Assembly (NCBI RefSeq): GCF_012912105.1
Contig: NZ_QMEA01000307.1
Coordinates: 1 to 53,462, forward strand
Reading direction: 5' to 3'
DNA length: 53,462 bases
Source of the DNA: Brasilonema sp. UFV-L1
GTDB taxonomy: Bacteria > Cyanobacteriota > Cyanobacteriia > Cyanobacteriales > Nostocaceae
The notes beneath the pieces are model-generated. The model made no database searches. It saw only the letters and a program-made list of their open reading frames with translations, and was not told where the DNA came from. How positions within the stretch are numbered: position 1 is the stretch's first letter; each line of letters opens with the position of its first letter. Both the position numbers and the translations under genes were made by a program. This document shows, piece by piece, positions 1 to 8,520 of this stretch.

Positions 1-186
1 TTTACGAGTAGACATTGTTAGTGGTTGTCCATTTTTGTCTATGAAAAATGAAGCGCGTTGCTTTAACGCACCCTACAATTTAAGGTTTACTTTATAAATC
101 ATCTCTAAGACAGAGATACTTCAAGAAGTCTTTGTTTAATTGTTAGCAGAAAGGAAAATTCGTTCCTCAATTATTAAACGCCTCTT

Positions 187-882
187 TTACAAACTTGTCA
201 TCACTTGGGCTAACTCATGAGACAAATCTAACTTCGATTCTTTAGACTTTTGAAATAAAACACCAGCTAAAAAGTAATAATCACCTGAATAGAATGCCAT
301 TTTATTTTCTCGTAATTTATCTATATGGTTTTTCACCTTTGGCTCAGAGCTATAATAACCAAATTTTAAAGGTAAAACAATGAAATTTATCACTCGATAA
401 CCATTCGACCTTGCATGATGAATTGTACTTTCTGGATTAGAGTAGCTAGAGACTAAAAGTAATACATTCTCATAGCCTAATGATAAAAGTTCGTTTGTCA
501 CAGTAGCACCATCTATACCGCCAAATAACAATGGCATACAAATATCTTGATCTGGTGCAGGTAGATAGGGAGGATTAGCAACTAGATACTCAGCATCTGG
601 TTGAGAAGATTCAAATAAACATGAATTATGAATTATGTATTTTTGAGCAAGATTATATTCATCGATTGTCAAATTAGCGACTTTCCAAGCAGAAGTATTT
701 AATTCAAATCCATGTATGACACCATCAAATCTATTTTTCAGTAATGAATTAATAACAGGACTGCCATCTCCTGAACCAAACTCAACTATGCACTCAGATT
801 TTTGACAATTTCTTAAAACAAAGTTATCTAAGCAGTTTGAGTAGAAATTAGATTCTTCCGGGCAAAAAAAGATGTTCTTCAT
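187..882 (-). CDS. HemK-like SAM-dependent methyltransferase
   Basis: A protein of about 231 residues that probably transfers a methyl group from SAM. A glycine-rich SAM-binding motif (VEFGSGDG, about residues 33-40) is followed by NPPY (about 103-106). NPPY is the signature of HemK/PrmC-type glutamine-N5 and adenine-N6 methyltransferases. It is shorter than PrmC (about 280-300 residues) and lacks the N-terminal helical domain that recognises release factors, so the substrate is unknown. I start it at the ATG at 882 because the longer frame to 909 needs a TTG. It stands alone, running away from the diiron-protein gene behind it. The fold is fairly sure; the substrate is not. Confidence 0.75.
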   Translation of the reverse strand: MKNIFFCPEESNFYSNCLDNFVLRNCQKSECIVEFGSGDGSPVINSLLKNRFDGVIHGFELNTSAWKVANLTIDEYNLAQKYIIHNSCLFESSQPDAEYLVANPPYLPAPDQDICMPLLFGGIDGATVTNELLSLGYENVLLLVSSYSNPESTIHHARSNGYRVINFIVLPLKFGYYSSEPKVKNHIDKLRENKMAFYSGDYYFLAGVLFQKSKESKLDLSHELAQVMTSL

Positions 883-1084
883 TTGACTACCATTATCCAG
901 AAACTTCAATGTTTGAACTTGAGATATAAAGTATCTAGTTCAGCGAAAACCTCTAAACAGACAAGAGAAAATTGTTCCTCTAGCAAACAATTTGTTACTA
1001 AAGGAATGATTGAGAAGGTGAATGACTATTTGATTAGAAATGCAAAATGATGAATACCACGAATTGAGAATTTTGCATTTTGAA

Positions 1085-2200
1085 TTATGAATTGCTCAAT
1101 GCGGCTTCGACTGCACGTATTGATTGCACAACAGCTTTAGACGCGCGATCGCCCATCAGCTTTTCTTGGTCGTACCCCAACACTAGTTCCCACGAATCAT
1201 TGGGGTACATTTCGGCTAAAGGTAAAGCCACATCATCCAACATCCAACGTCCGTGACGTTCGTCTTCCCTAATATGCACTTCCCAATAACTCATAGCCGC
1301 GTTAGAGAGTCCCAAGCGCTGCGCTGCTGCAACATAGTTTCTGAAAGCTGCAGGTACCGATAGCTCAAAATAGGTTAACCCACCATTGTACCGTAGAAAA
1401 TAACGCTTTCGTTCACTTATCAGATAGCTATTATTGGAACAAGCTAGAAGTTCCCAAGGGACTAAATCGAAGTATCCCTCTGGTTTGGTGTTCATCCCAA
1501 ACTCGTTCAGCATTTGAGCAAAAAACGTAGAATGCTTGCGAGATAAGCGACCGTTACCGTACTCTTCCTGAAAGACTCGCATGAGTGTACACTGTACTGC
1601 ATTAGCAGCGCCACCCAGAATGCGGGGAAGGTGACTGCTTTCTACTAAACCTTCAAATGAGCCAATAGCGAGTAAGTGACGGTAACTAGCCTCGCTCATT
1701 TCTTCCCGGATGTAGCGACTGTCTTCCGACAAAGGCGGATCTAAATCGTAAGCAGCACGCTCAATTAAAGCTTGCTTAACATCTAATTGTTGCAATGCAG
1801 CCACATCGATTTGTCTAAGTTCCCACTGTTGCCAAGCTGTCTCAATTTGGTCACGCACCTTATGCAAGTAAGGAGAACGCTCGTTTATGTAGTGGCGTAG
1901 ATCATCATACCAAAACAAATTTAATCGATTAATGCGATAAAGAATACGCTGGAGAAAACGATGAGCTGCATCATCACCAGTACCATTTTGATAAGCAGCA
2001 GAAATTGCTACACTGAGTGTCTGTTCAAACTCGTTCTTTTGTGAAGGTTGTGCATCTAGTTTTTCATCTAAATTTTCTGTTGTCAGCAGTTCTATAAATT
2101 GCTGCTCAGCAAGATGATAATCTACACTTACTTTTTCTTTTATTTGCTTACTTTTTGCTTCAACCTCGGCGAGAGGAGACATGAGTACATTACTTTGCAT
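1085..2200 (-). CDS. Iron-containing redox enzyme family (heme-oxygenase-like diiron protein)
   Basis: A 371-residue, almost wholly helical protein. The C-terminal stretch (about residues 305-321) has the pattern WEVHIREDERHGRWML, with Glu, His, Glu/Asp and His spaced as metal ligands on paired helices. An acidic helix near residue 165 (EEMSEASYRHL) fits the first ligand helix. This matches the heme-oxygenase-like diiron oxidase/oxygenase superfamily, whose members oxidise fatty acids, amino acids or other small molecules; nothing here names a substrate. The first 120 residues are variable. No biosynthetic cluster surrounds it, and both flanks are intergenic. Confidence 0.7.
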   Translation of the reverse strand: MQSNVLMSPLAEVEAKSKQIKEKVSVDYHLAEQQFIELLTTENLDEKLDAQPSQKNEFEQTLSVAISAAYQNGTGDDAAHRFLQRILYRINRLNLFWYDDLRHYINERSPYLHKVRDQIETAWQQWELRQIDVAALQQLDVKQALIERAAYDLDPPLSEDSRYIREEMSEASYRHLLAIGSFEGLVESSHLPRILGGAANAVQCTLMRVFQEEYGNGRLSRKHSTFFAQMLNEFGMNTKPEGYFDLVPWELLACSNNSYLISERKRYFLRYNGGLTYFELSVPAAFRNYVAAAQRLGLSNAAMSYWEVHIREDERHGRWMLDDVALPLAEMYPNDSWELVLGYDQEKLMGDRASKAVVQSIRAVEAALSNS

Positions 2201-2483
2201 GGAACATGTTAGCTAGTAAAGGCTGGCATGAAATTATTTCAGTTTGTACTCTCTAGATTTCCATTTAGTCAATTTAAGTTCCTCTCCCGTGAGTGATAAA
2301 GAAAAAATTAAGTTTTTGATAAAAGATTCAGTCTACAGGTACACCACAGGAAGTAGGGGAGCAATTTTCTTTGTGTCAACAGATACTTGCACGGGCGGGG
2401 AATTCTAACGCTCACAAGTGTGGCTAGTTTACCCTTTAGCTCTTAACTTTATTGGACAATTTTGGTATCTACCATTTTAAGAT

Positions 2484-2612
2484 AATGGCGATCAGCTTCG
2501 CTGGGTCATTATCCGATGCTCCGGAGGAGCCGCCAGGGCACGATTGCCCAAGGGGCAGTGGCAAAGCCAATCGCACGGAGTACCCGCCCAACGGCGATCG
2601 CATTCACAATGA
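2484..2612. repeat. Patch of small dispersed repeats around HIP1 sites
   Basis: GC-rich patchwork in an AT-rich spacer, starting at a partial HIP1 site (GGCGATC), containing short palindromes such as TCCGGAGGA, and ending in a full GGCGATCGC. Frames open across it, but their translations are low-complexity and resemble no family. I read it as layered small dispersed repeats rather than a gene. Confidence 0.55.
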
Positions 2613-2699
2613 CCGAATCGCCTTTTCCTCTAAAATCAGGACATTTGCACATATCTGGCAACCGTCTTAACTTTTTTTACGAAATTCTTGATCCACTCT

Positions 2700-2842
2700 G
2701 ATACTGTTGGCGAAATATAACTTAATACTTCAAAACCTTATTTTTTCGTAGGTTGTGTTGACACAAGGAAACCCAGCATTTACCAAAACAAAGGGTTTAT
2801 CGAATATTCCAATGTGTTTTGAAATAATTCGCCAACAGCATC
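2700..2842. mobile_element. 143-bp MITE with 15-bp inverted ends and 6-bp target duplication
   Basis: The left end (2700-2714, GATACTGTTGGCGAA) and the right end (2828-2842) are inverted copies with one mismatch. CACTCT lies immediately outside both ends (2694-2699 and 2843-2848), as expected of a target-site duplication. A second inverted pair lies just inside (TTCAAAAC and GTTTTGAA). There is no open frame inside, so it is non-autonomous and must have been moved by a transposase encoded elsewhere. Confidence 0.8.
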
Positions 2843-3679
2843 CACTCTCTACAAAAAGCGTGGAGACAAAGCAAGAAAAGCAAGATTTGTTCCCAATTGC
2901 GGAGCCACGATGAACAAGGTGTCAAAGCTTGAAACTTCTAAATTGATTTATCGGGTAAATGCCTCTTGCCTTGTACCTGATGAGGAGGCACTCACCTAAA
3001 ATCATCCTGATCTGGATAAGTTTTGAAACCCTTTGGTAAATAAGGGCTATCACTAAAATATTTATGCTCATTAATATCAACTCGAGGGCAGTTTCTAATA
3101 AATAAATTAAGCTTCTAAAAAGAAAAATGTGTTCTGCTTTTTTTTATCAAAAAAATATAAAAATTGACAAACAACCAGGCAGGCATCTCAAAGCATTACA
3201 TTCAATGCATAAGCAAATCTCATGGTTTTCCAAGGTGTTCAAGCAAATATATGCTATTGAACGGTGGATGGTGAGAATAAGTCAAGTAATATTGAACAAC
3301 TTAGTTATTCTAAATAGCTTATTTCAATAAAACAAAAATTTCCAGATAAGAAATCGTGATACAAAAAAAAATTACATAGTGGATTTTACTGATATTATTT
3401 TCTATGTCATCTAAAATTTACACCTCAAAAAAATGTCTCTTCCATTGGTTAATAACCTTTAGAAGTCACTTTTTATGCCTACTTCAGTGATGAATAAAAG
3501 GAATAGACAAAGCTTGAACAAAGCTAGTAGGTAAGCTTTTCTTGGGTAGCGTCATTTTATGGTATCCAGGACGTTCAAAGTTTTAACAGTCAAAGTTTTA
3601 GATAACCATACCAGGACTATCAGCTATTAGCTGATACTTGGACTAAACCCATCAAATTTAACTCCCAGGAGAAACTACC
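2843..3679. other. Gene-free stretch before the RTX gene
   Basis: About 840 AT-rich bases. A frame of 67 codons (3127-3330) is compositionally random and has no clear ribosome site, so I do not call it. A short hairpin (TATCAGC...GCTGATA, near 3617-3635) sits some 45 bases before the RTX start and may lie in its leader. Nothing else was recognised. Confidence 0.5.
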
Positions 3680-4378
3680 ATGGCAAATACAACAGGTACT
3701 AGCGGCAACGATGTCCTTATCGGTACTAATGATAACGACAACCTATCAGGTAATCAGGGCGACGACATCGTATATGGTAGGGCGGGTAATGACACCGTCT
3801 TCGGTAATGCGGGCAATAACATCCTCTTCGGTGGTGACGGCAATGACAACCTCATCGGTGGTGGCGGCAATGACATCCTCAGTGGTGGTCGCGGTGTGGA
3901 CACGCTCACTAGTGGTCCGGGTCAAGATATCTTCTTCTTTTCCGATAACCCCTTCTCTGGCGGTACACCAGCCCTAAATGCCCCCACCGGTATTAACGTT
4001 TTGAATCAGCCAGATATACTTACCGACTTCCAATTCGCGCAAGATAAGCTGGTCTTTAGCAGCGAGCAGCTCGGCATTGATGCCCTCAACTTCCAAAGCG
4101 GAAATAGCGTTGATCTGTCTGGTGATAGCAATTTAGTGGTGCTATTGGACGGGTTTGCTGCTGCTCCCGCTGCTGCAAAAGCTATTGCGGATAACGACGA
4201 TATCACAGCCGGTGCGGGTTTGTTTGTCTACTTCAACACCACGCTGGGCTTCTCTCGAGTTGTGTTCTCTCAAGACCTCGCAAACGGTGGTGATATCAGT
4301 GTCCTTGGCAATCTCGTTAATCAAACGGATCTAGCCAACCAAGGTCAATTCTCTGCTCAAGACTTCGCTCTCATCTAA
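3680..4378 (+). CDS. RTX-type calcium-binding repeat protein
   Basis: A 232-residue protein built on glycine- and aspartate-rich nonapeptides of the GGxGxDxUx type, about residues 8-85 (for example GGDGNDNLIGGGGNDILSGG). These fold into a calcium-binding parallel beta-roll outside the cell. There is no Sec signal peptide, which fits type I secretion through a C-terminal signal. The C-terminal half (DILTDFQFAQDKLVFSS onward) resembles the conserved tail that follows RTX repeats in many cyanobacterial proteins. The start is well placed behind AGGAGAAACTACC. No ABC exporter is adjacent. Its ligand or role is unknown; it is small for a toxin and more like a surface or matrix protein. Confidence 0.85.
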   Translation: MANTTGTSGNDVLIGTNDNDNLSGNQGDDIVYGRAGNDTVFGNAGNNILFGGDGNDNLIGGGGNDILSGGRGVDTLTSGPGQDIFFFSDNPFSGGTPALNAPTGINVLNQPDILTDFQFAQDKLVFSSEQLGIDALNFQSGNSVDLSGDSNLVVLLDGFAAAPAAAKAIADNDDITAGAGLFVYFNTTLGFSRVVFSQDLANGGDISVLGNLVNQTDLANQGQFSAQDFALI

Positions 4379-4407
4379 TGCTTCTGCCATAATCCAGTAG
4401 TTGGATT

Positions 4408-4432
4408 GGGGTAAGCCCCCGAGGCTTACCCC
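4408..4432 (+). terminator. Hairpin terminator after the RTX gene
   Basis: A perfect 10-bp stem (GGGGTAAGCC / GGCTTACCCC) with a 5-base loop, 30 bases after the stop codon. The T-tract behind it is weak (ATTGATTGTTGTT), so termination may be partial. Confidence 0.65.
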
Positions 4433-4679
4433 ATTGATTGTTGTTGGTTCATCCTAAGCGTGCAATTCTATGTCTGCCAGACATCTTGCAATAGGCTCGA
4501 TCCCAAAACAACAATCCGTCCCTTGATGCTGCTAATGGAGGAGTTTGGAGTTCTACCAGTTACTGATCAGACGTAAACAGTAACATACAAACGTTCCAGT
4601 TTAGTTATTACAATATTTCTACAAAAGCACTTTCTACAAAAACACAAGCATTTGGTGCTATTTCAATACCTGGCACCAT

Positions 4680-4850
4680 TTAGGAATTGTCAAACAACTG
4701 CATCGCTCTTTTGGCGTCATAACAATTAGCCATCACAGATTTTTCTGCAACTTCTTGAACTTCCGTGGTTAAAGGTTCCCACTCAGCCCAAGGCGATCGC
4801 AATTGTCCCGGCACAGAAATTACAGCAGTTTGCAAGTAAACGAGGTACAC
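4680..4850 (-). pseudogene. Short orphan coding fragment downstream of the 238-residue gene
   Basis: A 56-codon frame (GTG at 4850 to TAA at 4680) with protein-like composition (about PWAEWEPLTTEVQEVAEKSV). It begins two codons after a stop and lies just past the repeat-disturbed end of the gene at 4861-5577, in another frame. I do not recognise it. It could be a small gene, but a remnant of a longer gene cut by repeat insertion seems likelier. Confidence 0.3.
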
Positions 4851-4860
4851 AATTTAGACT

Positions 4861-5577
4861 TCACGCGCCAGATATGAAAGCTGTTTGACTCCTGACTCCC
4901 GTCGGCTGATGCTCTCTTAAGCCTGACTCCTGAGTACTAAATTCTCCTCTATCATCGCCATCGAGGATTTTGTCAAAAACCAAGCGCGAGACACTCACGC
5001 CACCATCAACCCTCAACAAAAGCGCTTCAGAAATTATCGTTTGAGGAAGTTTACCAGTTTTTTTGACCAATTTCTCCAATACAACTCCCGCCTCTTGATC
5101 GTAGCTTTTCCCACTCTCCCAATACCGTCGCCTATTCTTATCCATTTTCCAGATACTTACTTCTTCCTCTTGCGCCAGAAGTTCGCGCTCCATTTTCCGC
5201 ATCTGCTTCACGTCGTCCATCTTGGCTTGCACAGCCTCTTGAGTCACTTCATCACCAGTCGCGGTAAAGTAATCTCGTACAGGTTCCATCATAGGTGTTG
5301 CTAGTTGAAGCGCCATAATAGTCCCAACCTGCCATAACACCAATGGCAACCGGACAAGCTTTATCCGTTTCTTCGCGTCGCGTTCTGTAAAACCCTTTTC
5401 CTGCAAATACTCTTGCCACTTGCGGTTGTGCTTGCCACACTCTTGCTTCTTATCCGCCAATTTCTGTGCTATCTCCTGACTTAGAAACGCCTCTAGTTCA
5501 CGCTGTTCCTCAATTGGAAAATTTTTTAGAAAATTTTTTGCAGAAGCGATCGCAGTTGAGTCAAGATTTGTTATCAT
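4861..5577 (-). CDS. Hypothetical protein, charged coiled-coil type, with repeat-altered C-terminus
   Basis: A 238-residue protein I do not recognise. The first about 45 residues (KNFLKNFPIEEQRELEAF..., then a helix rich in Glu, Gln and Lys) are paralogous to the 64-residue protein at 5846-6040. A short hydrophobic segment lies at about residues 77-95 (LVLWQVGTIMALQLATPMM), followed by a long charged helix. The last about 28 residues derive from GACTCCTGA-type tandem repeat DNA and are unlikely to be original. The leader carries a 12-bp hairpin (5606-5650) and a TATAAT box at 5656-5661. The arrangement suggests a tandem duplication with the neighbouring small gene; function unknown. Confidence 0.6.
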   Translation of the reverse strand: MITNLDSTAIASAKNFLKNFPIEEQRELEAFLSQEIAQKLADKKQECGKHNRKWQEYLQEKGFTERDAKKRIKLVRLPLVLWQVGTIMALQLATPMMEPVRDYFTATGDEVTQEAVQAKMDDVKQMRKMERELLAQEEEVSIWKMDKNRRRYWESGKSYDQEAGVVLEKLVKKTGKLPQTIISEALLLRVDGGVSVSRLVFDKILDGDDRGEFSTQESGLREHQPTGVRSQTAFISGA

Positions 5578-5605
5578 GGCTTTAAGTTAAATTGATAAGT
5601 TTACT

Positions 5606-5661
5606 AAACAAAAGCGCTCAGGTTTGCGAGACTAGGGGGCGCTTTTGTTTTTTGTATTATA
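5606..5661 (-). promoter_or_regulatory. -10 box and leader hairpin of the 238-residue gene
   Basis: On the minus strand a TATAAT (5661-5656) is followed by a perfect 12-bp stem (arms 5639-5650 and 5606-5617, core AAAAGCGC/GCGCTTTT, 21-base loop) and then the start codon 29 bases further on. The downstream neighbour gene has the same layout with different loop bases. No good -35 box is visible. The hairpin is followed by TTTGTTTAG, so it could act as an attenuator. Confidence 0.5.
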
Positions 5662-5845
5662 CCATGCTTTTATAATCAAAAAGCACAAAAAATATAAATT
5701 TCAGTCGTATTTTTCAAGTTTATTTTTGTTACAAAACCTCCATCTTTAGCCGCACATTCTTAGCGCGTGATTTCTCTAACTTCAAAACAGCTGGATACTA
5801 CCAGCCTGCCATAATATCAATAGCAAGCGGACAAGCTTTATCGGT

Positions 5846-6040
5846 TTATTTGCGTCGCTTTTTGGAAAACCCTTTTCCAAATCCTTTTGTCACTTGCGGT
5901 TCTTCTTGCTTCTTCTGGGCTAATTCCTCTGCTATCTGCTCCTTTACAGACGCCTCCAGTTTAAGCAGTTCCTTGATTGGAAGATTTTTTATAAAATTTT
6001 TCATATGAATGAGCTTAATCTCAGAAAAATTTGATTTCAT
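5846..6040 (-). CDS. Small paralogue of the neighbouring 238-residue protein
   Basis: A 64-residue, highly charged protein. Its stretch KNFIKNLPIKELLKLEASVKEQ aligns with KNFLKNFPIEEQRELEAFLSQE in the next gene, and both continue with a lysine/glutamine helix (AEELAQKKQE against AQKLADKKQE). It ends in a basic tail (GFGKGFSKKRRK) and lacks the rest of the longer protein. It may be a truncated duplicate or a functional small protein. Its upstream region repeats the other gene's TATAAT-like box and hairpin, which argues that the two share control. Function unknown. Confidence 0.5.
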   Translation of the reverse strand: MKSNFSEIKLIHMKNFIKNLPIKELLKLEASVKEQIAEELAQKKQEEPQVTKGFGKGFSKKRRK

Positions 6041-6069
6041 AGTTTTAGTTAATGAATAATCACTAAAGA

Positions 6070-6118
6070 AAAGCGCCGTCGGTCTCCAAACTTTGAGCGC
6101 TTTAGTTATTGCATTTTA
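6070..6118 (-). promoter_or_regulatory. Leader hairpin and -10-like box of the 64-residue gene
   Basis: Minus-strand TAAAAT (6118-6113), in the same context as the other copy (CATGGTAAAAT here, CATGGTATAAT there), precedes a 7-bp stem AAAGCGC/GCGCTTT (arms 6070-6076 and 6097-6103) 30 bases before the ATG. The stem is kept although the loop has diverged from the copy at 5606-5650. Confidence 0.45.
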
Positions 6119-6242
6119 CCATGTTTATATAATTAAAAAAGACAATATATATAGATTTCAGCCTTGTTCTTTGGGCTTATATTTCAAACTTTTAGATGGA
6201 CGAGCAACAGCAGCAGCTTTGTTAGATTAATGATTTGTGCGT

Positions 6243-6614
6243 TCAAATATTTGTAGCAATTCTGTATGAAGATGCGCTTAATATAGCGTTCGTGATCAAA
6301 TCCCAACCAGCGAGTGAAGCAATAAATTCTGGGGTTAGTTGGGTAAGAATATTTCTGGGGCGATCGCTTTGCTGCTGCGCTGCCTTGCGATCGCGCCATT
6401 CATCCAAAGTAGAGCATGTGTACCACTGCAACTCGGCTTTTAGATATTCCCACAAGCGCAGATAACCTGTGCGTAAAAATGAAGCGGCAAGTTGGAAAAT
6501 AGGAATTATGTTTTGCGGCCAGTCGATTTGACAGGAGGAATAAAAAGGTTCCTCTGTCAGGAAACCCTCCTGCTTTCCCTGGCACAACAACGCACTGTCT
6601 CCCCTTGTCCTCAA
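6243..6614 (-). CDS. Unrecognised open frame directly after ftsI
   Basis: A 123-codon frame whose middle (about residues 33-110, including LRLWEYLKAELQWY and LDEWRDRKAAQQ) has protein-like composition; the first 25 residues look like read-through of spacer. The only starts are a TTG beside the ftsI stop codon or an unclear internal one. A neighbouring frame continues past its end, so a frameshifted gene is possible. I recognise no family and hold this loosely. Confidence 0.25.
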   Translation of the reverse strand: MRTRGDSALLCQGKQEGFLTEEPFYSSCQIDWPQNIIPIFQLAASFLRTGYLRLWEYLKAELQWYTCSTLDEWRDRKAAQQQSDRPRNILTQLTPEFIASLAGWDLITNAILSASSYRIATNI

Positions 6615-8458
6615 CGCGGACTGGTGGGTGTTTGAGCCATTGGTTTACTGGGTGGAATTTGTTCAATGTTAATCAGTGCTTCCATGACTGACTTCACAAC
6701 AGGTGCGGCGACAGTACTACCATAAGCATTTTCACCTCTTGGGTCATCAATTAATGCCAGCACGACATAGCGAGGCGCTTCTACTGGTAAGATACTTACA
6801 AAACTGGTAATTTTAGCTCCGATAATGTAGCCACCTGCGCGACTCGCTTTTTGAGCTGTGCCAGTTTTTCCTGCAATGCGATACCCAGGAATTTGTGATG
6901 CTTTTCCTGAACCGCTATTGACAACACTCTCCATCATCTCTACCACTTTTCGGGCAGTTGTGGGTGAGAAAATTTGGCGTGGTACCGCTCGATTAGGTGA
7001 ATAGTGGATTTGTCCTTTGGTATCTATTAATCCCTGAACTACGTGAGGTGTCACGAGTCTACCGCCATTGGCTAAAGCCCCGTGCATTTGCACCAACTGC
7101 AACGGTGTCAACGAAAAGCCTTGACCGAAAGAGGTTGTTGCTGGTTCAACTGGTGTAGCAAGAAATTCTCCCTGGCTTTTGAGCTGACTGTTAACAGTAA
7201 AGGGTAAATCTGTATCAACACTTTGCCCTAAACCCAAGCGTTCTAGCCAACCGTAGTAGATAGAGGGTTGCAATTTTTGGATGATTTTCACCATCCCTAT
7301 ATTACTGGAGTGTTGTAAGATCTCAGAGATGTTTATCCGACCGTAACGTTTATTTTCGGCATTCTTGATTGTTCGGTCAGACACTTGAATCTGACCAGGA
7401 TCGTTAAATACATCTTCTGGTTTAATGATGCCAGCTTCCAATGCAATCGCGACGTTTAAAGGTTTGAAGGTTGAACCTGGTTCATATAAGTCTGCTACCG
7501 TCCAGTTTTTAAATAAAGAGATATCGGCTTTAGAGTATTCATTTGGGTTATAGGTGGGGTGAGAAACCAAAGCGAGTAGGGAACCATCCCATGCATCCAT
7601 AACAATCACAGCCCCTCGCTTTGCTTGGTACTTTTTCATTTGTGCTTTGAGAGCAAAGCGGGCTGCTCTTTGCAGACGGTTGTCTATGGTGAGTTGTAGT
7701 CGCAGATCATCAGAATTAAAAAAACCATCTGGAGCGTAATCTGGCATGAGCGCCCCGTTACCAGCTCTGCTGAGCCGTACTGTTTGCATAGAACGTTCTA
7801 GCAACTTTTCTTGAGAGTACTCTACACCAGCCTGACCACGACGATCTAAATTAACGTAGCCTACGACTTCTGCAACTAAATCCTGCTGTGGGTAGAATCG
7901 AGAGTATTTTTGAATTGACTCTAAGCCATTGAGATGTAGTGAAGAAATGCGATCAGCAATTTCTTCTGATAAAGCATTAGCAAGTGTAATACCGCTTTTC
8001 TTAGCGTCAAACTTTTTTTCTAACTCAGCAACGTCTTGACCGAGTAATGGCGAGAGTTGTTCTGCCATCTGCTGATTAGACTTTTCAAAGAGTTTGGGAT
8101 GGGCATATAAAGTATATACGGGACGGTCTATTGCCAGCAAATCTTTATTACGATCCACCACTGGGCGACGGGGTATAAAAGGTCGCAAATTCACCATTTG
8201 CTGGTTTCGCGCCTTTTCTGTTAACTTTGGTCCGCGCACGATTTGTAGGTTGTACAAATTAAAACCCAAGCCCACTCCAGCCGCAAGAAGAAAGCTCCAA
8301 ACAATGAAAAGTCTGAATTTTATGTTAAATGGCTCTTTTGTTGAGTCAACAAATTTGCTGCTCGACTCTCGTTTGGAACCCTTTTGGCGTCGCTTCTTGA
8401 ATGCTGGTTTCGGAAAGTTAAAGTTTTTAAATTTTGCTCTGTTTGATGACTTTTGCAT
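6611..8458 (-). CDS. ftsI: Peptidoglycan D,D-transpeptidase FtsI (PBP2/PBP3 class B)
   Basis: A 615-residue class B penicillin-binding protein that cross-links septal peptidoglycan in the periplasm. A basic cytoplasmic tail precedes one membrane helix (about residues 47-66), then the dimerisation domain, then the transpeptidase domain. Its three catalytic motifs are complete: STFK (329-332, acyl-serine Ser329), SSN (384-386) and KTGT (531-534). Length is normal for the family. It follows the FtsL-like gene by 62 bases, a spacer made of short tandem repeats (TGTCCTTTGTC, ATGACAAATGAC types). The two probably form one transcription unit for the divisome. Confidence 0.93.
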   Translation of the reverse strand: MQKSSNRAKFKNFNFPKPAFKKRRQKGSKRESSSKFVDSTKEPFNIKFRLFIVWSFLLAAGVGLGFNLYNLQIVRGPKLTEKARNQQMVNLRPFIPRRPVVDRNKDLLAIDRPVYTLYAHPKLFEKSNQQMAEQLSPLLGQDVAELEKKFDAKKSGITLANALSEEIADRISSLHLNGLESIQKYSRFYPQQDLVAEVVGYVNLDRRGQAGVEYSQEKLLERSMQTVRLSRAGNGALMPDYAPDGFFNSDDLRLQLTIDNRLQRAARFALKAQMKKYQAKRGAVIVMDAWDGSLLALVSHPTYNPNEYSKADISLFKNWTVADLYEPGSTFKPLNVAIALEAGIIKPEDVFNDPGQIQVSDRTIKNAENKRYGRINISEILQHSSNIGMVKIIQKLQPSIYYGWLERLGLGQSVDTDLPFTVNSQLKSQGEFLATPVEPATTSFGQGFSLTPLQLVQMHGALANGGRLVTPHVVQGLIDTKGQIHYSPNRAVPRQIFSPTTARKVVEMMESVVNSGSGKASQIPGYRIAGKTGTAQKASRAGGYIIGAKITSFVSILPVEAPRYVVLALIDDPRGENAYGSTVAAPVVKSVMEALINIEQIPPSKPMAQTPTSPR

Positions 8459-8520
8459 GAAAATTGTCCTTCAAATGTCCTTTGTCTGATGTCCAAGTGC
8501 CAATGACAAATGACGAATGA

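Noticed and set aside
3127-3330. 67-codon frame before the RTX gene
   Set aside because: AT-rich spacer translated by chance; no start signal or recognisable domain.
3711-4324. Overlapping frames within the RTX gene
   Set aside because: They are shadows of the glycine/aspartate repeat DNA; only the frame at 3680 has a ribosome site and family motifs.
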